From: Pyxicephalus adspersus
Taxonomy: Eukaryota > Chordata > Amphibia > Anura > Pyxicephalidae
Assembly: GCF_032062135.1 (NCBI RefSeq)
Contig: NC_092858.1
Span: forward strand, 124,300,846 to 124,364,845
Length of the DNA stretch: 64,000 nucleotides
Reading direction: 5' to 3'
In this document: piece after piece, positions 9,879 to 21,620 of the stretch
How positions within the stretch are numbered: the stretch's first letter is position 1
Layout: every line of letters begins with the position of its first letter
Made by a program: the position numbers and the translations under genes
The notes under the pieces: generated by a model
What the model saw: only the letters and a program-made list of their open reading frames with translations
The model's database searches: none
What the model was told of the DNA's origin: nothing

Positions 9879-10556
9879 ATATATCTCCTGTGCAGGCAGT
9901 ATCATCATCAGTGACCATACTATGGCCTCAAGTCCTTTCAGAAATCCACAGTGGTAGATGGCAGGTTCCTCTGATGCAATGATGACAGGTCCTGGTCCAG
10001 GTAGCTAGGTCGTGGCTATAACAGCACAGCAATATAATCAGCGGATTATGGAAACAACTCACCACCCAACAATAGAGTACAGTTCCTCTTTATCTAACTG
10101 GTACACATGATGAATAAATAGAACATCCAGATGGCTTGCTTGGCAACAAAGTTAGCAGATACCATGCCATTATATGCTATTAGGGAAGCACATGTGCATC
10201 TGGTATAACATAGACGCTGTGTTCTGTACCAGTCAAACAGAATATCTGTGGGTATTCCTAACTTATAATTCTAATCTATTATAGGCTGCCATTTCAGATT
10301 AGAATTAAAAAGCATATTTGTAAAATGCAGATTGTACATAACCAAAACATTAAAACCATTGAAAGGTAAAGTAAATACCATGTATTATCTTTTAACAATG
10401 GGACTTCTTAAATGGCACCTGTCAATGGATAGAATATATTAGGCAACAACAGTAAATTCTTGAAAGTAATGGTTTAAAAGCAAGAGGAAAGGGCAAACTG
10501 TGAGATAGTTGCAAATATTTTTTGCACAGAAAAGTACGGGGTTAGCGGTTGGGAGG
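9879..10556. other. Intergenic, no gene recognised
   Basis: Spacer sequence without recognisable coding exons. The stretch just right of the MITE (to about 10,080) looks like the continuation of a dispersed repeat interrupted by it. Confidence 0.35.
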
Positions 10557-10622
10557 TTAATAAACAGGATTTTTATAGCGCCAACTTATTACGCAGTGCT
10601 GTATATTAAATAGGGATGAGTA
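10557..10622 (-). mobile_element. LINE 3' tail fragment
   Basis: TAATAAACAGGATTTTTATA...GCGCCAACTTATTACGCAGTGCTG...TTAAATAGGGATG is the same tail seen at 4285-4360, here as a short truncated copy in minus orientation. Confidence 0.65.
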
Positions 10623-11699
10623 GATGATTGCCAAATATATATCCCAATAAACTTGCAACAGGGTCATGAGCTCCCCAAGGCTTATTGATGAACGTGAGGA
10701 GGAGGGGAGACTAGCCCTTCCAGTCTGATCCCATAGAGGAGCTTTTGTACTATATACTGCAGAAAAAATATGACTGGACAAGAGAGAAAACTTTGGGAAC
10801 ACGTAGTACATTGCAGTTTGCTGTGCATGGGGATAGTTGGCCAAAGACCAGTCAGAAGGTGCTTGCTGACCTACTCTCCACCACCAAAAGTACATAAAAT
10901 GAGTACATGAGCGTCAGAACTTTACTATAGAGGAATTGCAGAATGTAGCCTAGCCTGATTAATTACATGATTTTGTTTAACTAATATGGCTGTCTATGCG
11001 CATGCACTTATGTACCTGAGCAAGTACCTGAGTAATAAGTAGTTGGCAAGTTGGCAGAGGCAGTGTGATCTTCTGGTCAATAAACATATGGTAAACTTTG
11101 ATTCTGAGCATTCATGTTGAAATTAGTTTAACACAATCCACCTACCTAAAGACTGCTGCACAACAAGTTCAACCACTAGGGAAATAATCATATCCCAGAT
11201 ATAAAAGCCTATAGACATAGTGTTCAAGGTGTCGCCTTGGCCTTCACATTCCCAGATCTTGGTCAGATCTAGCATCTGTAGGATGTGCTAGAAAAAATGT
11301 CCTATAATTGAAGGTCCTACCTCTTTACATGACTCAAAGAATGTGCTGCTAAAAGTTCCAGATACCACTGATACCTTCAGAGAACATTCCTTAGGAGATA
11401 GGAGCTGTTGGCACAAGGGGTTCCTACACAAAATAAGCGACTTAGCTACGTTTACAGGGGAAACTATTGTTTTGGGTTTGATACATCAACATGCATACTC
11501 TAGATACTGGGATTATATTTATACAACTTTTTTAAATGTATTCTCTTTTGAAATTGAGTTTGATCGTGATAGGTGGTTACATGTATTAAACTTTACTAAC
11601 ACTATCACACACCAGGCCTTCTTTGTTTACTTTTTTTATTTGCACTAACAATTACATTTTGAGGACAAGCTTTTGTGGGTCTACCCCCACTTCTTACCA
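10623..11699. other. Intergenic, no gene recognised
   Basis: One longer plus-strand frame (11,343-11,648, 101 codons) lies here, but its protein resembles no family I know and its composition is that of random AT-rich DNA. I do not call a gene. Confidence 0.35.
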
Positions 11700-12131
11700 T
11701 ATCACCAACCTTTCGGACCTCACGGACCACTAAATTCATAATTTAAAATCCTGTGGACCATTATTATGATTTTTTTTTTAAAGATAAATACATTTGTAAA
11801 ATGATCTTCCTAATGGTGCCAGACAAGGACTGTGAAGGCTCTGATTCATTGGTCAGCTCACGGTTAAGTGAAGTATTACTATTGTTACTATCATCATTAG
11901 TTGCATTATCTTTAGTATTACTAAAAAAAATACAAAATATTTGTTTGCTGTTTCTCACCGAATATGGGTTTATTTATTTCGAATCTAAGACCAAACAAGT
12001 AATGATAGTTATCGAAGTTAAACTATTTGATACCATTAAATATAACAGTTAAAGAAAATATACATAAAAAGTCAATATTTTTCTGTGGACCAGCAAATTT
12101 TTCTTGCGGACCACCAGTGGCAACCACTGCT
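11700..12131. mobile_element. hAT-like repeat
   Basis: The left part reads CACCAACCTTTCGGACCTCA then CGGACCACTAAA. The right part reads GCGGACCACCAGTGGCAACC then ACTG. The reverse complement of the right end (CAGTGGTTGCCACTGGTGG) and the left end resemble the termini of CAGTGGTTCCCAACC-type hAT MITEs. The middle is AT-rich. The left terminus is degraded and no target duplication is clear. Confidence 0.5.
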
Positions 12132-13319
12132 TTACAAGACCCTTCAGTCCCTCAATCAGTGAATGAACTTAAATAGTTTTATCATTAGCAATAGCAAAAC
12201 AGATTTTCTTTCAATGGCAGATTTTTTACAACAGAGGACACAGCATAAATTATTTAAAAACTAAATAGAGACTTCAATTTTATTATATAGTGTCACTACA
12301 ATTTTAATTACATTTTTGACCTCCAAGAATACAGGGAGTTTTTCTTCAAGACGTTGACCAAGGAACTTTCACTCACACTTATTGAAAAGTGCATGGCTTC
12401 TAAAACACTGGGACAGTACTAATATTCAGCTTTCAGACCTGTGTCCCACTGAGCTCCTGCATTTTCCTGAAGGTTTATGATTACACACTGCCACTAGGTG
12501 AATTCAATAACCACAGACTATAATCGTAGTTCCCTGAATGCCCACTGTGTTTCTACCTAATAATGACATTGTCCTGGATTCCTTCTTCTGGGGGTGGAAC
12601 CAAGAAAAAAAACAAAACACAACTCATAACAGTTTTAAAGGTAAGGTAAGGTCAGAAAGGATAGGGTATTCGGCTGATAATAAAGTGACGCATTGCACAG
12701 AAACATCATCAGATTTTTTTACAGAGTGGATAATGTATAAATTCTGATGAAGCAGTTATTTATGTGAAATTTGTTACTTTTAAGAAGTTGAATCAATTCA
12801 TTCTTTTTGACCACTATATAAAGAACCTACCTTTTAAAAATGTTGTAAACTTTGTTTTGTTTTTTTTTAAATAATTAAACTTTGGTCCGCCTACTGGACC
12901 ATACCCACTGCTTTCCATGACATGTGTGGAGCACTGCTACCTCTTTTTCTGTGTCCCTTTTTGCCACTTTCAAATGTTGGGAGGTATTCAAGTATATCTG
13001 GATTATTTATCTCTCTGTCAATTAGTCCAACTCTTCAGCTCCAATATGTCATAACTTTTCACACAAATCATGATGTGGGTCAAGTAATGTAGCTGTATTT
13101 TAATATTGGTTCTATTTTCTTTTGTGGTATATGAAAATTTCAGGAGCTGTGCCAGGACTTCTTTTCTCAAATACCCCAATAACACTTCTTTGATCTCTAC
13201 CTATGCAGCCGTTCCCTTTATAGCATATATTTAATATTTAAAATTCACTGCTCCTCATTGTAAATCTGCTAAAAGATCTAAAAGCTATCTAAACTCAACA
13301 TTTTTACTTTAGGAAAGGG
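12132..13319. other. Intergenic, no gene recognised
   Basis: Spacer between two repeats. It has simple T/A-rich runs (12,855-12,880) and no recognisable exon on either strand. Confidence 0.35.
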
Positions 13320-13755
13320 TGGACAAGGGTGCAGCCACAGCGATCAAGACTTAATGGGAGCGCAAAGCCTCCCGGGATAACTACGTCACGTATCCCGGGA
13401 GGCTCTGGCTGCTCCCTCTCCACATGCCCTATTCTCAGGCATGCAAAGAAGGGGCATTTTTTCTCCAAGGGGAAAGAGATGCTGATCTCAGACATGTGGA
13501 GTGATATTGATTTCTTTTTTTCCCCTTCACAGCGGCTACGTCACCCGATCGCGCTCCTATGCAGTGCGAGATTGGTTGACAAAGAAAGAAGACCCAAAAA
13601 GATAACGAAAGAGATGAATAAATATGGTGTCAAGACAAAAAGGAATTTCAGGACAAGGCGGTCCCCATCATGGGAAGGACCAGCGCCATTAAGGGACCTG
13701 CAGTATTAAAAGTAGGTGTAATTTTTTTGTTTTTAGATTGGTTCCCCTTTAACAG
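13320..13755. mobile_element. GC-richer dispersed repeat with internal palindrome
   Basis: A block distinctly richer in CpG than its surroundings. It contains the perfect inverted repeat AGCCTCCCGGGATA (13,366-13,379) / TATCCCGGGAGGCT (13,391-13,404) around ACTACGTCACG. The plus-strand frame through it (13,329-13,709) shows no known domain. I interpret it as a non-autonomous transposon rather than a gene. Boundaries are approximate. Confidence 0.5.
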
Positions 13756-14571
13756 ATCCAGATTACATTTTTAAAAGGTCTAATTACTAAGAATATCATT
13801 TGAACTATAAACCTTCTGCATTATTCAGTGGCCAACATGGCTCAACATGGTACAAGGCTGTGCTGATACAAGTAACACATAACAGAGTTGCAAACAGGAA
13901 ATGACACTGCAGCTGTAAAAATGTTATACTATGTTATGCTATACTGAAAATCTTAATCAGTTAAAACCAAAATATCTCACTAGTTCTTTACACTCAAATG
14001 TGCCTATGATTACTGGAATGGGAGCACAAAAGGCTCAATTAACAAAACAGGGAATCAGACATTTCCTCAGTCATTCCCTCGTGGGAATCTTCTAGGTTCA
14101 TGTGTTTCTTATGATGACACCACCTAATTTCACTTAGCACTGATAATCTGTCATTCGGCTTTGGGGGATGAGAAGAGAGAGGACATGGAGATGCAGTGCA
14201 TTCCCATCTACACACATTCTTATGTGTTTTTGAGGTTTTGTAGGAAGATGAGAACTGGCAGCAGAATTATGTAGGAGCCATAACTTGATATTTACCAGCT
14301 TGAAAATTTACCTATAGTGATGTTTGGATATGAAAAAAGAAGTCAAATTTTGACAGTCACGTGCTTGAGTCTTACCTGTAACCATGTTTGGATGCCGATA
14401 GGCTTCCATTTTTGAAAGGCTTGTGTAGTTGATGGTGGTATCTGCTAATCTGCTATCCCCATTTTCTTCCCTGCTTATCTTCTTGCCTATACATATGAGG
14501 GGAGATTTCTCATGATTTTGAAAAAAATAAATTCTGAAGAAGTGAACCAGATCCACAAAACCTGTAGAGGA
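13756..14571. other. Intergenic, repeat fragment at right end
   Basis: No gene recognised. The last 40 bases (TCTGAAGAAGTGAACCAGAT then CCACAAAACC) resemble a frog repeat phrase also seen in altered form near 49,090 (CCTGATGAAGAGTAAATT...GAAACGTGTTGG). Confidence 0.35.
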
Positions 14572-15675
14572 TAATTCAAATGATCAGGACACTTGGGACT
14601 ACACTAACCTAGCACTGAGTTGGCAAGTTGATGCTGGAGGTAACCCTTACAAACGCCAGAGGAACCCAGGGTTGTTGGCAGACCACCCTGAAGAGTATGG
14701 TGGCGGCCCTCATGGTGGATACCATGGTCACTACCATGATGATGCATATGGTCCTCCAACTCCCCATTATGAGGGACATAGGATGGGTCTTCCCCCTGTT
14801 AGAGCTCCCCACTGAGGTCCTAGTCTCTATGGTCCTCAATATGGTCACCCTCTACCACCACCCCCGGAATATGGTCCTCATGCTGACAGTCCAGTGGTAA
14901 TGGTTTATGGACTTGACCCAATCAAAATGAACTGTGACCGAGTGTTTAATGTATTTTGTCTGTATGGCAATGTAGAGGGGGTCAAGTTCATGAAGAGCAA
15001 GCCTGGAGCCTGTATGGTGGAGATGGGTGATGGATATGCAGTGGATAGAGCGATTACCCATCTAAACAATAATTTTATGTTTGGGCAGAGGCTAAGTGTG
15101 TGCGTTGCAAAGCAGCAGTCTATTGTGCTGGTCAGTCTTATGGCTTGGAGGATGGATCCTCCAGTTTTAAAGTGTTCAGTGACCCCAGAAACAACCGTTT
15201 CTCTTCCCTAGAACAGGCTGCCAAAAATCGCATCCAGCAGCCTAGTAATGTTTTGCATTTCTTCAATGCTCCTCCCGAGGTGTCTGAGCAGAACCTCTTT
15301 GAGATATGTGATGAACTGGGCCTGAAGAAACCATCTTCTGTTAAAGTGTTTTCTGGCAAAAGTGAGAGAAGCTCTTCCGGCCTTCCTAAATGGGAATCAA
15401 AGAGCCATGCCCTTAAAACACTTGGTCTCCTGAATCACTCCCAGATGAAGAATCCTAATGGACCATACCCATACACCATACCCATACACCTGTGCTTCTC
15501 CACTGCCCAGCATGCATCGTAACATCAAGAATCATCATAACTCCATCCCCGCAGTTCTTGTTTAGTACAAGTTGAGCCTCTTGTGCTAGTTTTTATTTTT
15601 TTAAATGTTTTTTTTACGTGAATGGTTGTGTGCTTTTTGTTTAGCACCTGTTTAATAAAATGTTTGAAAAATGTT
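14572..15675 (+). pseudogene. hnrnpl: Processed pseudogene of HNRNPL (5'-truncated)
   Basis: An intronless, broken copy of the mRNA for heterogeneous nuclear ribonucleoprotein L, an RNA-binding splicing regulator. It starts after RRM2 at about NDQDTWDYTN. It continues through the Gly/His/Tyr/Pro-rich linker (YGGGPHGGYHGHYHDDAYGP), RRM3 (VFNVFCLYGNVEGVKFMKSK, DRAITHLNNNFMFGQRLSVC) and RRM4 (NVLHFFNAPPEVSEQNLFEI, SSVKVFSGKSERSSSGLPKW) to the authentic C terminus CFSTAQHAS. An in-frame TGA at 14,813-14,815 replaces the expected Arg codon. A 1-nt deletion at about 15,113-15,133 shifts the frame. A short tandem duplication lies at about 15,463-15,490. A 3' UTR remnant with AATAAA (15,654-15,659) follows. 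No poly(A) tract or target duplication is obvious. It is not expected to make a functional protein. Confidence 0.92.
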
Positions 15676-15793
15676 TGTTGGTATGTGGCTTTTTTATTAC
15701 AGCTACTACAGTACCTGCAAATGAGATCCTGTGACTAAATTCAATGTCTCATTATGAATTAAGGCTCTCATTGGGGAATTAGTTTGAAAACCA

Positions 15794-15996
15794 AGGGCTA
15801 ATTCACACCGGTCAGGAGGTTGTGGTGAGTTTACTACTTCACGCCAGGAAATGCTGCTCGGGGTGACTCAATGTAGCAGCCCCATAGAGAATGAATGGAG
15901 GGTTTACAGTACTGCACCCTGTCACATGTGCAGACGTTGGTTCTTTTTGAACTAGAGCTGCTGTTTGGGCACCCGGGCAGGTGTGAACCTGCCCTA
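15794..15996. mobile_element. Short MITE, TIR AGGGCTAATTCACACC
   Basis: The left end AGGGCTAATTCACACCGG matches the reverse complement of the right end (CGGGCAGGTGTGAACCTGCCCT). About 200 bp, no coding frame. A related, more diverged copy may lie at about 17,985-18,251. Confidence 0.6.
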
Positions 15997-16189
15997 ACAA
16001 CATAATATGGGCTAACTGGGCCTTTGTCAGCCTGAAATGGCAAGAATGACTGTTGTCCCTTACCTATTTAATACCACCCTTTATTGCTGCAACATAGAGA
16101 GTGCTTTTTTATGTGCAAAGCAGAGATTTATGTGATTAGAAACCGTCACTACTTCTCATAATTCCATATCTGCCCTCCTATTGTGTGTT

Positions 16190-16380
16190 AGTTCCCCCAC
16201 CTCCTAGATTGTAAGCTCTTCTGGGCAGGGTCCTCTCCTCCTGCTTTGTCAGTGTCTGTATTCGTCAGTGTCCCCATTTATTGTACAGCGCTGTGTAATA
16301 TGTTGGCTCTATATAAATCCTGTTTAATAATAATATCAATAATAATTATAATAATAATAGTAATATTATTAAAGTCCCTT
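16190..16380 (+). mobile_element. LINE 3' tail, plus orientation
   Basis: CCTCCTAGATTGTAAGCTCT, GGGCAGGGTCCTCTCCTCCT, TGTACAGCGCTGTGTAATAT and GGCTCTATATAAATCCTGTT, followed by an (AATAAT)n tail at 16,325-16,370. This is the reverse-complement counterpart of 4285-4450 and shares its last 60 bases with the SINE at 8613. Confidence 0.75.
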
Positions 16381-16489
16381 ATCTTTTCTTGTTCTATTAT
16401 TTGGTAATTTTGGGATGTGGCAGGTGTAATTTTGCTGAATTAAATGTGGGGAATTTTTAGGTTTGTTTTCTCTTCATGAGTTTCTTTTT

Positions 16490-17500
16490 CGTTTCAAAAG
16501 TTTTATTGAAATTTTTAGGTAAAGTAAACAATACACATTACACAAAAAATTTGAATAAAAGGAAAAAAAAAAATTTAGGAAGGGGGGAAGGTGCGAATAG
16601 GAGGTTCAAAAAAAAAGAAGAGTGCCAACCAGTAACCAGACATCAGTAGAATAAACATATGAGGTCAAACATAGTTTAACACCTCTTAGGTTACAAAGTC
16701 TAAATACAGCAGGCGATATAGTAGTTTTCCAATATTAACAATAAAAATATAATACAAATAAGTACAATAGTACAAAAAATACATTATCCACAGATTTTAA
16801 ACTTGTGAGGTATACTGGCATATCAAGTTTAGAGTGAGATCATAAAGGTTGGCGGGGGTATCTTTTAATTATTCACCCCTTTTGTAAACATTTAATGTTT
16901 AAATTGAACAAAAAATTAAGAGAAAAATAGGGGGGGGGGGGGTATAAAGAGTCAAGGGTTACACAAGGGAGAGTGGGTTTAGGGTTCCCTGTGTGAATTA
17001 TACATGATTATAATTTAACCACGGGCCCCATGTGTTGTAGAACACAGTGTCAGTCTGACCACATCCTCGAAAACTAAAAGGAGAGACAGTGGAATTGGCT
17101 TTATGGATCCTAACCGGGACCAGGTATCATCTCATCAAAACCTCATAATTGGCCTCTATCATTGAAGTGTTCAGGGATATTTTGAAAATAGACACTGATA
17201 GATCTTATCATTCTTGCGCGTTCCGCTCCACCTCCCAATCTGACTCCCATTGTTTCATATAGGAAAGTTTCTTATCGTGAAAATAGAGCATTCAGTTATA
17301 AAACTGCAATTTTTTTTAAGTTCATGTATTTGAATGGCTCTAATTGATTCCCACAAGGGAATATTTAAGGGAATGTCAGATGCCTTATTTTATAAATTGA
17401 GCCCAATGGGCTGACCAGTAAATACTTGCAGATTCACTGATGAGGGCTACCGAAAAAAAATCTGCAAAATCTTCATTTTAGCAACATTGCAACATTTTTT
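16490..17500 (-). mobile_element. Possible non-LTR retroelement 3' remnant
   Basis: The segment opens with TTTCAAAAGTTTTATTGAAA and A/T-rich runs, then a long unique-looking stretch with no intact frame, including a G run at 16,929-16,940. This looks like the 3' end of a minus-strand retroelement, but I could not identify a reverse-transcriptase motif. Boundaries and class are uncertain. Confidence 0.3.
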
Positions 17501-17984
17501 TTTCTTTACCACAAGATGGCAATACTGGTTCACGTAAAGTGGACTGGAGGTGGTACTGTTTGACAAAAGAGAAAAGCAATGTTACTTGTGATAAATAACT
17601 CCCTAGCTCCTGGTGGCTTTTTGTTTAATCTCTAAACTATACAATGTATGTGTCATGTAGCTTAGATCCCAGTGACACCATACACAGAGCCATCAGCCAA
17701 GGATAATATAACTCCTGCGAATGTATCATTCAATGACAGAAGAGCATTGCCATCTCCGCAGATGTGTGCCATGTAGCCAGTGGTGAGGATGGTGCCATCT
17801 ATGCATGCAGGGTATGTGCCATAATCGGCAAGTATGCTGTGTATACATGCCGATTAAGGCAACAAGTTTAGTTATGCTTTAAATAAATTGGTTTTAAATT
17901 CCCCTTTTGCTTTGCCTTTTTCAATTCAGATATTTTATGTGGCATATTGTTCAGGAAGAAAAAATCAGTCGTGCCTTTAAAGGC

Positions 17985-18251
17985 TAAGGGCAGGTTTGCA
18001 TTCGCCTCTACATGGCTCAATTCTGTGTGGATTCCCACAGCTGGCACCTTGCAGGGCAGCGCTGGTTCTTAAAAAAACATTTGCAAGTGTGACAGCTGGC
18101 ACTAATCAGTACCACTCACTAAAGCCCCTATTCATTTGGTATGGGCCTGCCGCAGGGAGACACTACATGTAGCGTCTACCCAAGAGTCAGAAGTTTTTGG
18201 TGTAAGGAAGTGGTAAATGCACCTCAACCTCAATGCCAGTGTGAATTCAGA
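17985..18251. mobile_element. Diverged MITE related to 15,794 copy
   Basis: Starts TAAGGGCAGGTTTGCATTCG and ends GCCAGTGTGAATTCAG, a weak inverted match resembling the ends of the 15,794-15,996 element. No coding frame. Confidence 0.35.
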
Positions 18252-20680
18252 TATTTTACTGACCTAAATTGTAAACGTTTTTAAATGCCCACAAAGCTTT
18301 TGTAGTATGAGTTTTTAAGCATTTAAAACATTTTTTAAACCAAGATATGTGGTAGAGGAGAGTTACAATAGATGTAATGCCTCCCAAATGCTAAAAAAAA
18401 CTACCAAAAATGTCTAAAAACACAAACCAAACAAAGCCCATTCATGTCAATGCCAGTATTTGGGGGATTTATAGGGCATTTTCTGGTCGTTATGATGTTT
18501 TAACTCTTTCCAAACACTGCAGGATTTGTTTCTTTACAGCACATCAAGAAAACACTCTGGTGTGGACTGACCTATTAGAATGAATGTGAATTTCAAACAT
18601 GGACATTTAAATGCTTAGGTTAAATGCTTGGTAAACAATCAGTGTAGAATAAGCCTAAAAAAGATGTCACAATAACAAAATACATGACAATACTAAGGCA
18701 ACTATTGCCCCCTTGAATTAAAGTTTACACTTTTATTACCTGTTGATTGTTTATTTTCATTGTTTTTGGTTGTTTGGTATATAGAATTTTAAACTATACC
18801 AATACTTTAATATAGAATAGATAGAGTCAATATGTAAATTTAAAATTGTTTTGGGAAAAGTAGCTAGAGCTGGGTACATCTTCACTTATCTTAGTGAATG
18901 ATGTGAAACAAAGTGAATATTTACTTTGCAAAGAATACCTAATCATTTGCATGTGAAATAATACAAAACAGGCATAACTTCACCTTATTCACTAAGCTAA
19001 GTGAATTCTCTTTGCTTAGTGAAAAATTTAGTTTTTCATTGCAAGTTATATTTAAAAAAAATGTTTTATTTTATTTTACTTCATTCATTAATAAAAGTGA
19101 GAATTCACAGTAAAATCTTATCTTTTAGTGAAATAAAGGTATTGTGTGTGTTCAAGTTGTACATCAACAAATGCCAGTCTTTCAGGGCAGGCAGTACTGC
19201 ATATCTACAATGCAAGTCTGTGCTTTTCCTATAATTTAGCAACTCACAATAAGCAATTATCTTTCATGGAGAGGTAAACATGCAGAGTAATAAATTGAAG
19301 CAGTGGTTATTAAAAACTCTTTATTATAATTATAGATAACTGGAGATATTAATAAAAAATTTAAATATTTTGTTTTTCAACATGCAGATTTGCAAATCAA
19401 TTGTTGAATGTTTGCTGGATTGATTTCTACATGTTCTACATGTACATGTTCTGTTTTAGTGTTTCTGTATCTTTAGATGTGAAACCTATAGGGTGATTTC
19501 TTCCCATTAAATTGAAAGCATCCACTACCTGCCTATAGCATTCTAGGTGTCCTAGTAGCAAAGAAAAACAGGTCCTTTTTTAAAAGAACACATAAAATGC
19601 TGTTGCGTTGTCTTGATGCCAATATTCGGCCTAATCCAGACCCTGACTATAATGTGTACTGCACACCCTGTCTTCTTCTAAGTATGGGCCATGCCAATAC
19701 ATCTTTCCATACAAAACTGATTTCTAGACAAAATGTATCTACTGTCTTGTAAGCAAGTACAAAAAGTCTACCAAAAAATAGAACCTAAAACTATTCTAAG
19801 GTGGTCTTCTGAATAATGCAGGGCCCAGTTTCTTCTAGAATAAATAATGTGGGGTCCTGAAAACACCTTTTCTATAAAAAAAAAATAATAAATGATGTTT
19901 TGGATTTTTTTGTTTTTTTGCTGAGTGATGCCATGCTTTGTTCTAAATAAGTTTTTGCCAACTTTTTCTTAAAAAATTCTTCTACAAAGAAAAAAAATGA
20001 TCCCGTGTAATTGTATTGAATAAAGCCCTTCTGTAATCTGGGTCCCTGTGGACATACTTCTTTGTTCCCGCATAATTAAACTTGAAAAAGAGAAATGTTA
20101 CTGTGTAATACATAAATTGAATCTTGTTGTATTATTTAGCTCTGCTGAAACATGTTTTTATTCTACCAAAATTGTAATTATAAAATTAGATGCATTCTAC
20201 AATGTTATTGTACTAGAAGAAATTGGGCTGTGCTGTAATCAGCAGGCTTGGGAATGGATATCTTTTTTCCACCATAATATTACTGTAAAACTTGCATATG
20301 GTTCACTGTGGACCATGTCTTTATTATACCAGATATCTTCCTGAGAAGAAAAAAGTTTTTACAGTGTAACTGTACTGGGTCAAGTTGGGCTGTGCTGTAA
20401 TATGGCCTCCTGCTGAGGCATGTCTTGATTCTGCCAGAAATTAATATCAGCAAAGAGAGTTCTACTGTATTTTATTTCAATGCTACTCACCGAGTTGAAA
20501 TAAAAATGAGTAAAGCTGAAACATTTGACAAACTGGGAATCAAGAGTTTTGACCATTCTTACTTCCTAGCTATGCACAGAAAGAGCAGGTAAATCACAAA
20601 AGTGACAGAATGAAATAAATCCATTAGGAGGCAATAATTGCATCTGTATATATTGCTAGAGTACTGCTTGAATTTCAGAG
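18252..20680. other. Intergenic, no gene recognised
   Basis: AT-rich spacer without recognisable coding exons, intact transposons or RNA genes. Frames at 19,001 and 20,048 are AT-driven and match nothing I know. Confidence 0.35.
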
Positions 20681-21105
20681 TAAAGGTGGGTACACACTTC
20701 CAATTTTTATCGTTCCAATCGAACGACGAACGATCGCTTGGGCAAAAAATCGTTCGTAAAAAAGTAACCATCGACGCCGACGAACGAGGAAACTCGTTGA
20801 AAACGAACGACCGGACCAGCGGATCGGACGACGATCGTTGAACATCGTTCGTGTGTACGGTCGTTCGTTGATCGTCCATGTTCAGAGCATGCGTAATGAA
20901 CGAACGTTCGTTCACTTTCCTGTCGTGCACATAGTTCCTCTATCGCTTAAACGATCGTATCTATTGTGTGTACAATATCTACGAACGATCGTGTCGTTAT
21001 CTCTATGTGCAGGATCGGTGCTATACGATCGTTCGTATATATCGTGCAGGATCGTTCGTCGTTCGTTTTCCAACGATAATAATTGGAAGTGTGTACGTAG
21101 CTTAA
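20681..21105. mobile_element. Harbinger-like MITE with TAA target duplication, rich in ACGAACGATCG
   Basis: Element 20,684-21,102. The left terminus AGGTGGGTACACACTTCCAA and the inverted right terminus (TTGGAAGTGTGTACGTAGCT) agree over about 30 bp. TAA flanks both sides (20,681-20,683; 21,103-21,105), as expected for PIF/Harbinger-type elements. The interior is a dense array of CGTTCG/ACGAACGATCG words, giving very high CpG against the AT-rich surroundings. No transposase frame. Confidence 0.75.
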
Positions 21106-21614
21106 GAGATTAGAAATGTATGGAACATTTTTGGAAATCAAACTGACAAGAGCTTTATGTAATATGTTAACTTTTAATTAAAATCTACATACAGGTTTAC
21201 AGAAGAACAGTAACAATATAAAAATATATTTACAATATTTACAAATGTACACCAATCAAAATAGACAGTATCTTTTCTAACACAAAATTCTCTTTGAAGA
21301 TAACATATAATGTTCTTCCAAGAGCTTAAACAGTAGTACTTCATTAACCAGCTTGAGAGATCCTGCTGGATTAGAAGAAGACTGGCTTTCAAGATGTACT
21401 TCCTGATATATCAAAGTGCGACTGCTTTAGATGTACAGAGACCAATGCTATAGGGAATCTGCAGTAGTGACACTATCTCTGCAATGTCCATGCACACTTT
21501 TCAATTATACAAGCAGTCTTGGAGTGCCATCACTGAGAGATCAGTTAAATAGTGACTAAAGACACTTGCAATCACAGTAATGATTAATGACCTTAAGCTC
21601 AACCTTTGTTCAGG

Positions 21615-21620
21615 TTTATT
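21615..21620 (-). terminator. Candidate DENND2C polyadenylation signal
   Basis: AATAAA on the minus strand, about 2.66 kb downstream of the stop codon. An alternative identical hexamer is at 22,472-22,467. Weak evidence; offered only as a candidate. Confidence 0.25.

Noticed and set aside
11343..11648. 101-codon plus-strand frame
   Set aside because: No similarity to any family I know, AT-driven composition, no splice or promoter support.
13329..13709. 126-codon plus-strand frame as a gene
   Set aside because: It runs through a palindromic, CpG-rich repeat block, with no recognisable domain.
20838..21113. Plus-strand frame rich in Arg/Ser/Val
   Set aside because: It is a translation of the repeated CGTTCG words inside a MITE.
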